The notes under the pieces are model-generated. The model worked only from the letters and a program-made list of their open reading frames with translations. It was not told the DNA's origin and made no database searches. This document shows, in pieces, positions 8,033 to 15,476 of a DNA stretch of 24,354 nucleotides (positions are counted from its first letter, which is position 1; each line of letters begins with the position of its first letter). The DNA lies in contig CABSMZ010000010.1 of NCBI GenBank assembly GCA_902478875.1, positions 1 through 24,354 on the forward strand, written 5' to 3'. The DNA is from an uncultured Collinsella sp. Lineage in GTDB: Bacteria; Actinomycetota; Coriobacteriia; Coriobacteriales; Coriobacteriaceae. The position numbers and the translations under genes were made by a program.

Positions 8033-8881
8033 GTGACCGACTCGCCAACTGAACATACCGAGGGCCTGCTCCGCATTGGCGAGGTGGCGCACCTGTTTAA
8101 CCTGAGCGTGGGGACGCTACGTCATTACGAGCAGATGGGCTTGCTGGACCCGGCGCACATCGATCCGGCAAGTGGGTACCGCTACTACGGATCGCGGCAG
8201 CTCTCCACCCTCAACACCATCAGCCACCTGCGCGTTCTCAACTTGCCGTTAGCACAAATCCGCGAGTTTGTGACCACGCGCGATGTGGACCTTATGCAGC
8301 GGCAGCTGGCTCAGCAACAGGAGCTCATCGAGCGCAAGCGCCGTGAGTTGGAACGCGTGTCGCGCAAGATTGATAACCGGCTTGCCCTGCTCCGCGATGC
8401 CTTGAACACCAAGCTCGATACCATTTGCACAATCGATACGCCCGAGCTTCGCTGCGCCGTGCTGCGCGAACGCGTTAAGCCTACCGACGCCTATGCGCTG
8501 GAGTGGCAGATTCGTCAGCTGCAGAAGGGGCAACACGAGACCTTTGTCTTTCTGGGCAACCTGGGCGTTGGGATTAGCGCCGAGCGCCTGGCCGCCGGCG
8601 ACTTTGACGGCTACGACGAGGTCTTTCTGCTGCTCGACGATACCGATGAATACCTGGGCGATGTCGAGGTGCGACCCGCCGCGCTCTGCCTGACCATTAG
8701 CTTTCGCGGCACGCACGGGCAAGCGGGCCCGCGCTATAAGCAGCTGCTCGGCTATATGCGCGAGCACGGACTGACACCCGCCGGTCCATCACGCGAGATC
8801 GCCCTGATCGATGACATCATCAGCGACGACCCCGCGACCTACGTGACGCAGATCACGGTGCCGGTTGCCCCGTCCAAATAA
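8033..8881 (+). CDS. MerR-family transcriptional regulator with C-terminal ligand-binding domain (BmrR-like)
   Basis: The 282-residue product starts with a MerR winged helix (LLRIGEVAHLFNLSVGTLRHYEQMGLLDP...GYRYY, residues 12-55), followed by a long coiled coil (about 85-125: LAQQQELIERKRRELERVSRKI) and a C-terminal domain of about 150 residues with the look of GyrI-like/AraC effector-binding domains, as in BmrR. The start is GTG at 8033 with an AAGGAG site 7-8 nt upstream. Located directly after the MATE pump, it most likely senses a drug and activates the operon from the dyad at 6565-6579. The ligand is not predictable. Its TAA stop is part of the following terminator stem. Confidence 0.92.
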   Translation: MTDSPTEHTEGLLRIGEVAHLFNLSVGTLRHYEQMGLLDPAHIDPASGYRYYGSRQLSTLNTISHLRVLNLPLAQIREFVTTRDVDLMQRQLAQQQELIERKRRELERVSRKIDNRLALLRDALNTKLDTICTIDTPELRCAVLRERVKPTDAYALEWQIRQLQKGQHETFVFLGNLGVGISAERLAAGDFDGYDEVFLLLDDTDEYLGDVEVRPAALCLTISFRGTHGQAGPRYKQLLGYMREHGLTPAGPSREIALIDDIISDDPATYVTQITVPVAPSK

Positions 8882-8926
8882 GATCCGCCCGGAAGGCAGT
8901 TCAATCATGCTTTCCGGGCGGATCTT
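8881..8926. terminator. Bidirectional terminator between merR-type gene and ligA
   Basis: Perfect 14-bp stem AGATCCGCCCGGAA (8881-8894) with its complement at 8912-8925, loop of 17 nt, followed on the plus strand by TCAATTT. It sits between two convergent genes and can serve both. Confidence 0.8.
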
Positions 8927-8945
8927 CAATTTGGTTATCGATGCA

Positions 8946-11174
8946 CTAAGCCTGGGGCACCTCACCGGTCGCAAGAATCTGCTCGAGTGCGTCCTCGTCC
9001 AGCACGGGTACGCCCAGCTGCTCGGCCTTGGTGAGCTTGGAGCCCGCTTTGGGACCGGCGACCAGATAGCTCGTCTTCTTCGACACGCTGCCCGAAACCT
9101 TGGCGCCGAGCACCTTGAGCGCCGCGCCCGCCTCGTCGCGCGTGCGGTTGACGAGTGTACCAGTGAGCACGAAGGTTAAACCCGCAAGCGGCTGTGCGTC
9201 GGCGAGCTCGCCCGCCACGCCAGCGTCGGCTGCGGCTTGCGCGTGCGCGGCGCCCAGGTCGACCTCGAGCGACAGGCCCGCCTGACGCAGGCGCTCCAGC
9301 ACGGCAAGGTTTTCGGGCACGGCCAGGAACTGCTTGACGCTCGCCGCGATCTTGGGACCGATGCCCTCGCACTCGGCGATGTCCTCTTCGCTCGCCAAGA
9401 TAAGTTTGTCAATCGACAGGAATCGTTCGGCGATGACCTCGCCCACGCTCTTGCCCACGTGGCGTATACCCAGGGCAAACAGCACGCGACCGAGCGGCTG
9501 ACTCTTGGACTTGTTGAGCTCGGCGATGATCTTTTCGGCCGTCTTGAGGCCCACCGGAATGGGATCGCCCTTCTTGACGCCCTTTTTGCTGTTTGAGCTG
9601 GCATAGGTGCGCCCCGTGTCCAGCCCGGCGATGTCGTCAACCGTGAGCTGGTAGAAGTCAGCGACATCGTGAATCAGCCCGGCGGCGATCATCTTGTCGA
9701 CAATCTCGTCGCCCAGGCCGTCGACGTCCATGCAGCCGCGGCTCACCCAGTGGAGCAGGCGCTCCTTGAGCTGTGCGGGGCAATCGATGGAGACGCAGCG
9801 GTAAGCGACCTCGCCATCCTCGTGGACCACGGGGCTGCCGCACACGGGGCAGACCTCGGGCATGTGCCAGTCGACCGAATCGGCCGGACGCTTGTCGAGC
9901 ACCGGGCCCACGACCTCGGGAATCACGTCGCCCGCCTTGTGCACGATGATAGTGTCGCCCTCGCGCACGTTTTTGCGGCGGATCTCGTCAATGTTGTGCA
10001 GCGTGGCGCGCGCGATGGTGGAGCCGGCGACCGTCACCGGATCGAACTCGGCGACCGGCGTGAGCACACCGGTGCGGCCCACCTGGATGCGAATCTCGCG
10101 CAGGACGGTCTGCTTTTCCTCGGGCGGGAACTTAAAGGCAATGGCCCAGCGCGGCGCGCGGGCGGTAAAGCCCAGGTCGAGCTGCTGCTGGAAGCTGTCC
10201 ACCTTTACGACCACGCCGTCGATGTCGTAATCCAGGTCACCGCGGTGCTCGAGCGCCTGGGCACAGAACTCGTGGACCTCGGCCGGCGTGGCGCAACGAG
10301 CCACGTTGGGGTTGACGCTAAAGCCGGCACTGCGCAGCCAATCCAGAAACTCGCGCTGGCTGTGGACGTGCAACGGGTCGGTATCGGCGATGGCGTAGAT
10401 AAAGGTGGCCAGGTCGCGGCGCGCCGTGACCTTGGGGTCCTTTTGGCGCAGGCTGCCGGCGGCAGCGTTGCGCGGGTTGGCGAAGGGGTCGCGACCCTCG
10501 GCATCGGCCTCTTCATTCAGACGAACAAAGCTGCCCTTAGGCATGTAGACCTCGCCGCGTACCTCGATGGTACGCTCGCGGTCGGCGCCCATATGAGCGA
10601 GCGCCGGCTCGGACAGGTGCATGGGCACATCCTTGATGGTACGGACGTTGAGCGACACGTCCTCGCCCGTGGTGCCATCGCCGCGCGTGGCCGCGCGCAC
10701 GAAGGTGCCGTTTTGGTAGGTAAGCGCCACGCCCAGACCGTCAATCTTAAGCTCACAGGTATAGGTGACGCTGCCGGCGCCGAGCGCATCCTCGGTGCGC
10801 TGGAGCCACGCGTCGAGCTCGTCCAGATCCATGGCATCGTCCATGGAATACATGCGTGCCATGTGCGTGACCGGCGTAAACTGCTCGCTCACGTAGCCGC
10901 CCACGCGCTGGGTATAGCTGTCGGGCGTCACCAGATCGGGATAGGCCGCCTCGATTTCCTGCAGCTCAACGAGCATTTTGTCGAAGGCGGCGTCCGTGAT
11001 CTCGGGTGCGTCGAGCATGTAGTAGCGATAGGCGTGGTAATCGAGCTCGTGGCGCAGCTCGGCCGCGCGCGCTGCCGCCTGGGCACGGGCATCGGTCGGC
11101 GCGGTGGCTTCCGCAGTCGTAGACGTTTCGGTATCGATGTCCACGCCGTCACCAAACAGACTCGATTGCTCCAT
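8946..11174 (-). CDS. ligA: NAD-dependent DNA ligase LigA
   Basis: Essential replication and repair ligase that seals nicks using NAD+. The 742-residue product shows the full architecture: Ia/N-terminal region (about 30-95), adenylation domain with the nucleotidyl-lysine motif CELKIDG (Lys143), OB-fold (about 370-440), the four-Cys zinc finger (CPVCGSP...YRCVSIDCP), helix-hairpin-helix repeats, and a C-terminal BRCT domain (LAGLTFVLTGTLVNRTRDEA...). The chosen start is ATG at 11174, with AAGGAG 7 nt upstream; an upstream in-frame codon at 11228 would add 18 residues without a site. The first 30 residues are an acidic, Thr/Ala-rich extension longer than in most LigA. It appears monocistronic. 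Confidence 0.97.
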   Translation of the reverse strand: MEQSSLFGDGVDIDTETSTTAEATAPTDARAQAAARAAELRHELDYHAYRYYMLDAPEITDAAFDKMLVELQEIEAAYPDLVTPDSYTQRVGGYVSEQFTPVTHMARMYSMDDAMDLDELDAWLQRTEDALGAGSVTYTCELKIDGLGVALTYQNGTFVRAATRGDGTTGEDVSLNVRTIKDVPMHLSEPALAHMGADRERTIEVRGEVYMPKGSFVRLNEEADAEGRDPFANPRNAAAGSLRQKDPKVTARRDLATFIYAIADTDPLHVHSQREFLDWLRSAGFSVNPNVARCATPAEVHEFCAQALEHRGDLDYDIDGVVVKVDSFQQQLDLGFTARAPRWAIAFKFPPEEKQTVLREIRIQVGRTGVLTPVAEFDPVTVAGSTIARATLHNIDEIRRKNVREGDTIIVHKAGDVIPEVVGPVLDKRPADSVDWHMPEVCPVCGSPVVHEDGEVAYRCVSIDCPAQLKERLLHWVSRGCMDVDGLGDEIVDKMIAAGLIHDVADFYQLTVDDIAGLDTGRTYASSNSKKGVKKGDPIPVGLKTAEKIIAELNKSKSQPLGRVLFALGIRHVGKSVGEVIAERFLSIDKLILASEEDIAECEGIGPKIAASVKQFLAVPENLAVLERLRQAGLSLEVDLGAAHAQAAADAGVAGELADAQPLAGLTFVLTGTLVNRTRDEAGAALKVLGAKVSGSVSKKTSYLVAGPKAGSKLTKAEQLGVPVLDEDALEQILATGEVPQA

Positions 11175-11283
11175 AGCGGCACTCCTTCGCTCGATTTCAA
11201 ACGGATACAAGAGTACCACCGGTCGCAACGGGGCCGAATAGCGGTCTCGAACCGCACCGAATCGGCAGCGGCCAGACCGGGGC

Positions 11284-11484
11284 GGACAGTTAGTTCAGAT
11301 ACGTATAAATCCTAGAGCTGAATCAGGCACGAACACCCCTGCTTCAACAAATTTGGACTCCTCGAGACCATGTAAACGTCCCACTCTCCCTTCCAAACAC
11401 CCATTCGAGCCCCATCCCAATCAAAAATTGCTCAAAACGCATCCCAAGCTGCCCCAGATTTATACGTATCTGAATTAACTGTCC
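11284..11484. repeat. 201-bp MITE-like element with 28-bp terminal inverted repeats
   Basis: The left end 11284-11311 and the right end 11457-11484 are inverted repeats matching at 27 of 28 positions (starting GGACAGTTA, inner core AGATACGTATAAATC). The 145-bp interior is less GC-rich than the surroundings and encodes no recognisable protein. I see no clear target-site duplication. It may be a non-autonomous transposable element or a long RNA hairpin. Confidence 0.65.
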
Positions 11485-11552
11485 AGGCCATTCCGAACCA
11501 AGCCTCTTGCCAGCCACAAGTGATCCGTTTTCCTCCGTCCCCAACGGATCAA

Positions 11553-11597
11553 TAAGAAAAGAGGGGCTGCCCCGCGTTGGCGGGACAGCCCCCTCTG
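11553..11597 (-). terminator. Intrinsic terminator of the htrA-like gene
   Basis: On the minus strand GAGGGGGCTGTCCCGC pairs with GCGGGGCAGCCCCTC across a short loop, followed by TTTTCTT. It lies about 25 bp beyond the stop. Confidence 0.85.
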
Positions 11598-11622
11598 GCT
11601 TCGATATGTGCGATACGGCTCG

Positions 11623-13083
11623 TTAGTAACCCTGGCCGTAGCCCTGACCCTGGCCCTGCTGGCCTAGCAGCTCCTCCAGGTACTGGCGCAGCTGCTCGTC
11701 GGTAATACCGCCGTTGCCGGTGTCGGTCGAACTGTCGTCCTGCTGCTGGTTCTGCAGCTCCTCATCGGAGCCCAGCTCAACCGTGACCTTCTTCTCTTCC
11801 TTGCCGCGCATGAGCGTGATCTCGACCTTCTCGCCCACCTCGTGGCTGCGCAGTGCAATGATCAGGCCATCGGCGCTCGTGATCTCGTCGTCACCCAGCT
11901 TGGTAATGACGTCGCCCTCCTGAATGCCGGCCTTGGCAGCAGGACCATCCTCAACGACGCTCGCCACGTACGCACCGCTATCGGTGCTCAGCTTGTTGGT
12001 GCGGGCGTTGAGCGCATTGACGCTCGAAAGCGTAGCGCCCATGTACGGATGCACCGGTGTCTTGCCGTCGATAATCTGGTCGGCAATGTTCTTGGCGTAG
12101 TTAACCGGAATGGCAAAGCCCACGCCCGAGCTGGAGCCCGAGTAGCTCTCGATGAGCGAGTTGATACCCACAAGCTCGCCATTGTCGTTAACGAGCGCGC
12201 CACCGGAGTTGCCCGGGTTGATGGCGGCATCGGTCTGGATCATGTTGGCGTAGATAGTGTTGCCGCTGGTAGAGCTCATGGCCGTGGAGCGGTAGAGCGC
12301 CGAGACGATACCGGTGGAGACAGACTGCTCGTTGCCAAACGGCGAACCGATCGCCATGACCCACTCGCCCACGTTGAGCTTGGAGGAATCACCGATCTCG
12401 ATCGGCGTGAGCTTGGAGGCGTCGGCGTCCTTGAGCTTGATGACGGCCAGGTCGCTCGAAGCATCGTTGCCCACGAACTCGGCCTCGTAGGTGGTGCCGT
12501 CGTCCATGGTGACCACGTACTGGTCGTAGCCGTCGACCACGTGGTTGTTGGTGAGGATGTGGCCCTCGGTATCGAGCACGACGCCCGAACCGACGCTGCC
12601 CGAGCTATCCGACTCATCAGCAGACTGCGAAAGCGAGCCATTCTGACTGCCGCTCGAAGTGGCGGTAATGGAAACGACGGAGGGCAGGGCCTTAGCAGAA
12701 ACGGCCTCGGCCAGCGTGGTGTCCTCGGAGTCAATGGTGATCTTTTGCGTCGACGAACCCGAAGCACCCGCCGTCACGGCATTCTTGCCGCCACCGATAT
12801 CGAGCGTGCCGCTCATAATGAGCGCAATGACCAGCAGGGCTCCGCAGGCACAGCCGGCAAGCGCCGTAATAAAGATCGGCAGCTTTTTGGTCTTGGTCTT
12901 GACCACCGTGTGCTTGTTCACGACCTGCTGGCCACCCAGCGGCTTGCCGGTCTGCGTGTCGTAGGCCTGCACGTAGGGAATGTTACTGCCGGCAGGCGTC
13001 GACTCCACCTGCACACGCGGCTGCTGCTGGGTCTCGCCGGCGTTGCCCGCATCCTGGGGATGCTGGGAATCGTACTCGCTCAT
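11623..13083 (-). CDS. Membrane-anchored HtrA/DegP-like serine protease with PDZ domain
   Basis: Surface quality-control protease of the HtrA family. The 486-residue product has a polar cytoplasmic N-terminus (about 1-68), one transmembrane helix (about 69-91), a Ser-rich linker, a trypsin-like domain with the catalytic triad His181 (TNNHVV), Asp211 (SSDLAVIKL) and Ser293 (GNSGGAL), one PDZ domain (about 365-450) and a Gln/Gly-rich tail ending in GQGYGQGY. This is the usual layout in Gram-positive bacteria. The start ATG at 13083 has AAAGGA 8 nt upstream; a longer frame from 13122 would begin inside a terminator hairpin and is rejected. It is transcribed alone and ends at a strong terminator. 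Substrates are presumably misfolded exported proteins. Confidence 0.94.
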   Translation of the reverse strand: MSEYDSQHPQDAGNAGETQQQPRVQVESTPAGSNIPYVQAYDTQTGKPLGGQQVVNKHTVVKTKTKKLPIFITALAGCACGALLVIALIMSGTLDIGGGKNAVTAGASGSSTQKITIDSEDTTLAEAVSAKALPSVVSITATSSGSQNGSLSQSADESDSSGSVGSGVVLDTEGHILTNNHVVDGYDQYVVTMDDGTTYEAEFVGNDASSDLAVIKLKDADASKLTPIEIGDSSKLNVGEWVMAIGSPFGNEQSVSTGIVSALYRSTAMSSTSGNTIYANMIQTDAAINPGNSGGALVNDNGELVGINSLIESYSGSSSGVGFAIPVNYAKNIADQIIDGKTPVHPYMGATLSSVNALNARTNKLSTDSGAYVASVVEDGPAAKAGIQEGDVITKLGDDEITSADGLIIALRSHEVGEKVEITLMRGKEEKKVTVELGSDEELQNQQQDDSSTDTGNGGITDEQLRQYLEELLGQQGQGQGYGQGY

Positions 13084-13107
13084 AGCTGCGATCCTTTCGT
13101 CAAATAA

Positions 13108-13136
13108 CCAAAGGCCCGCCAAACATGTGGCGGGCC
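13108..13136 (-). terminator. Terminator-like hairpin upstream of the htrA-like gene
   Basis: Perfect 9-bp GC stem (13113-13121 with 13128-13136), 6-nt loop, followed on the minus strand by TTTGG. It would stop read-through from the glnA-glnR-like operon, before the htrA-like start at 13083. Confidence 0.6.
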
Positions 13137-13254
13137 ATCATTGTTCACGTTGAGTTGTACCCCAATATGCGGGTGCACGTGTATGAGAACGCAATCTTTT
13201 AGGAAGGCTTAAGTTCTTCTGCAAACCCGAAAGGAACCCGCACATGCGGCAAAA

Positions 13255-13287
13255 CCACCACAAAGGCGCCTGTCCCCTTTGTGGTGG
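13255..13287. repeat. Palindromic repeat, class C, at the 3' end of the glnR-like gene
   Basis: Perfect 12-bp arms CCACCACAAAGG (13255-13266) and complement (13276-13287), 9-nt loop, only 4 bp beyond the stop at 13292. The arm resembles the class A palindromes (AAACCAYCACAA), which suggests a common family. Confidence 0.75.
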
Positions 13288-13291
13288 AAAT

Positions 13292-13954
13292 CTAGTCCTT
13301 AAACAGATAGCCCACGCCGCGGACGGTGGTGATGTGTGCCGCGATTTGCGGGCCCACCTTGGAGCGGATGCGTCGGATGTGCACGTCGACGGTGCGCGTA
13401 CCGCCGCAGTACTCAAAGCCCCACACGCGGTGCAGCAGCACCTCGCGGCTGTAGGCACGGTTGGGGTGCGTCGCCAAAAAGCTCAGCAGCGAGTACTCCA
13501 TCAGCGTCAGGTCGATGGGCTCGCCATCGAGCGTCACCTGGTAGGTAGCCAGGTTGATCTCGAGGTTATCGATGTTGAGCACATCGTCGGCGGTAACGGT
13601 CTCCTCCTCGCCCATCAAGCGCTGCGCGCGAGCCTTGAGCTCGTTGGGCGTCGCCGTGGGGCACACAAAGTCGGCATGCGCGTGATTCGGCAGGCGCAGG
13701 GTGCCAAGGGCCTCATCGTCGACGATCACCAGCATGGGGACGCCGCCGCGATCGTCAAGCCACTTGGCAATCTGATCGATGCGGTCGCTGCGAATGCCGT
13801 CGGAATCGAGGATCAGCAGGTCAAAGTCGTGCGCCGCAGTCGGCGAATCGGGGGTTGCCAGGCTCACCTCGACACCCAAGGTGGTCGTCAAGCTGCGGGC
13901 AAACTCGTGGAAGCGCGTCGTGCGCGCCATGAACAGGGCACTCTTTTCGGACAT
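13292..13954 (-). CDS. glnR: GlnR-like orphan response regulator (OmpR/PhoB fold)
   Basis: Transcription factor of 220 residues, probably the nitrogen regulator of the actinobacterial GlnR type. The C-terminal winged helix (about 127-219) is very close to what I know of Streptomyces GlnR, including the run WGFEYCGGTRTVDVHIRR (178-195). The receiver domain (1-112) keeps Asp50 (LLILD) but lacks the acidic pair after strand 1 and the conserved Lys (VCPTATP at that place, again GlnR-like), so it is unlikely to be switched by ordinary phosphorylation. The start ATG at 13954 has GGAGG 5-6 nt upstream; the longer frame from 14038 overlaps glnA. It lies 50 nt after glnA and is probably co-transcribed with it. 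The gene name rests on similarity, not on a test. Confidence 0.82.
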   Translation of the reverse strand: MSEKSALFMARTTRFHEFARSLTTTLGVEVSLATPDSPTAAHDFDLLILDSDGIRSDRIDQIAKWLDDRGGVPMLVIVDDEALGTLRLPNHAHADFVCPTATPNELKARAQRLMGEEETVTADDVLNIDNLEINLATYQVTLDGEPIDLTLMEYSLLSFLATHPNRAYSREVLLHRVWGFEYCGGTRTVDVHIRRIRSKVGPQIAAHITTVRGVGYLFKD

Positions 13955-14004
13955 ATCGGCCTCCAAAGAAATGAGCTCAATCGTACTGGAACAAGCCAGC
14001 GCGA

Positions 14005-15342
14005 TTAGGAGTTCGCCAGGTAGTGCTTGATCTCCCACTCGGTGATCGTAGACTCAAACTTATGCCACTCGTCGCGCTTCTTTTTGAGGAAGAAGCTATG
14101 GATATGCTCGCCGAGGGCATCCTTCATAAACTGCGAGTCCTCAAACACGTCGAGCGCCTCTTTGAGCGAACGCGGCAGCGGCGTGTAGCCGGCCTCGACC
14201 ATCTGGCGGTCGGTGAGCTTGAGCGTCTCGGCCGTTGCCTCGGGCGGGAGCTCCAGCTTGCGCTCGATGCCGTCCAGACCAGCCGCCAGCGTGACGGCGT
14301 TGACCAGGTACGGGTTGGCCATGGGGTCGGGGCTGCGAAGCTCGATGCGCGTGGACAGCTGCTTGCCGGGCTTGTAGACCGGGATGCGGACCATACTCGC
14401 GCGGTTGCGCAGGCCCCACGTGGCGTACTGCGGCACGGAGTCGCCGCCCGTGGTGATGCGCTTGTACGAGTTGACCGTGGGGTTGGTGATGGCGCTGATC
14501 TCGCGCGCGTGCGCCAGGATGCCGGCCATGTAGTGCTTGGCGACGTCGGAAAGATGGTACTTCTCGTCGTCCTCGCCCCAAAAGACGTTGTTGCCGTCGT
14601 GGTCGAATAGCGACTGGCACAGGAACATAGCGCTGCCGTCCTCGCCCGCCAACGGCTTGGGCATAAAGGAGGCGTGGCAACCGCTCTCGTAGGCCTGCTG
14701 CTTAATGATGAGCTTGGCCGTGGTGATGGCGTCGGACATGCTCAGGGCCTCGGCGTGGCGCAGGCTCATGCCGTGCTGTGAGCGGCCGGCGGCGTGGAAG
14801 GTGTACTCCACGGGCACGGACATCTTCTCGAGCGTGAGGACTGTGTTGCGACGCAGGTCGCGAGCGGCATCGCTCACCGAAAGATCGAAGTAGCCCACGT
14901 TGTCGAGCGGCTCGGGGGTGTGCTCGTCGGGGAAATAGTAATACTCCAGCTCGGCGCCCACGTTGAGCAGATAGCCGGCCTTCTCGGCCTTGTAGAACAT
15001 GCGGCGCAGGGCATCGCGCGGGTCGCCGGCAAACGGCTTGCGATCGGGAGTGCACACGTCACAGAACACGCGGGCGACGCCGTTGTGACTCGGACGCCAC
15101 GGCAGAATCTGAAAGGTCGAAGCATCGGGAAACGCGAGCATGTCGGCTTCCTCGGGCGTGGCAAAGCCCTCGATGGCCGAGCCGTCAAAGCCAATACCCT
15201 CCTCAAAAGCGACCTCGAGGTCCTCGGGGCTAATGGCAAAGTTCTTGAGGCGGCCGAGAATGTCGACAAACCACAGACGCACAAAGCGGATGTCACGCTG
15301 CTCTACGGAGCGGAGTACGTAATCGATGTTCTGCTGGTTCAT
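14005..15342 (-). CDS. glnA: Type I glutamine synthetase-like protein with missing metal ligands
   Basis: A full-length (445-residue) GlnA-fold protein. Canonical GS makes glutamine from glutamate, ammonia and ATP as a dodecamer. Conserved here: FDGSAIEGF (52-60), the Glu131/Glu133 pair, FMPKP (226-230), NPTVNSYKR (287-295), NRASMVRIP (313-321) and Glu334/Arg336 in RIELRSPDP. Aligned by eye with Bacillus GlnA, however, the HHEVAPGQHEI motif reads FHAAGRSQHGM, so two metal-binding Glu become Ala184 and Gly191; the metal His in GSGMH becomes Phe240; and the Glu-flap motif PGYEAP is TGGDSVP. It may be a pseudoenzyme, a GS-like sensor or an enzyme with another substrate. The start ATG at 15342 has GGGGAG 4 nt upstream. 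It precedes the glnR-like gene. Confidence 0.88.
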   Translation of the reverse strand: MNQQNIDYVLRSVEQRDIRFVRLWFVDILGRLKNFAISPEDLEVAFEEGIGFDGSAIEGFATPEEADMLAFPDASTFQILPWRPSHNGVARVFCDVCTPDRKPFAGDPRDALRRMFYKAEKAGYLLNVGAELEYYYFPDEHTPEPLDNVGYFDLSVSDAARDLRRNTVLTLEKMSVPVEYTFHAAGRSQHGMSLRHAEALSMSDAITTAKLIIKQQAYESGCHASFMPKPLAGEDGSAMFLCQSLFDHDGNNVFWGEDDEKYHLSDVAKHYMAGILAHAREISAITNPTVNSYKRITTGGDSVPQYATWGLRNRASMVRIPVYKPGKQLSTRIELRSPDPMANPYLVNAVTLAAGLDGIERKLELPPEATAETLKLTDRQMVEAGYTPLPRSLKEALDVFEDSQFMKDALGEHIHSFFLKKKRDEWHKFESTITEWEIKHYLANS

Positions 15343-15407
15343 GTCGCTCCCCTTTCTTTCGGGCGGGTTTCGACTGGTCTATATCGCAGATACTATCGCA
15401 GAAAAAT

Positions 15408-15423
15408 GTTTCCGCAGGGTTAA
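15408..15423 (-). promoter_or_regulatory. Possible GlnR box upstream of glnA
   Basis: On the minus strand TTAAC-N6-GAAAC lies 66-81 bp before the glnA start. Streptomyces GlnR boxes have a GTNAC-N6-GAAAC unit, so nine of the ten defined positions fit. A weak -10-like TATAGA follows at 15383-15378 with no good -35, as expected for an activator-dependent promoter. Confidence 0.35.
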
Positions 15424-15476
15424 AGCGTATCAAGCGCTCAAAAAACGTGCGCGAACAGGCAGTTGCGAACGAACGG

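Larger units (their letters stand above)
11175..11622. other. Gene-free stretch between ligA and the htrA-like gene
   Basis: The stretch holds the ligA upstream region, a 201-bp segment bounded by 28-bp inverted repeats (11284-11484), a small perfect hairpin with arms TGATCCGTT (11521-11529) and its complement (11543-11551), and the terminator of the htrA-like gene. A 66-codon minus-strand frame (11344-11544) would need a TTG start inside that hairpin and is not convincing as a gene. Confidence 0.6.

Noticed and set aside
9669..11315. 548-codon plus-strand open frame opposite ligA
   Set aside because: Mirror frame of ligA codon bias; composition (His, Val, Gly, Ala rich) and lack of a start signal mark it as spurious.
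11344..11544. 66-codon minus-strand frame inside and beside the 201-bp inverted-repeat element
   Set aside because: Needs a TTG start inside a hairpin just after a strong terminator and shows no recognisable domain; a remnant is possible but not supported.
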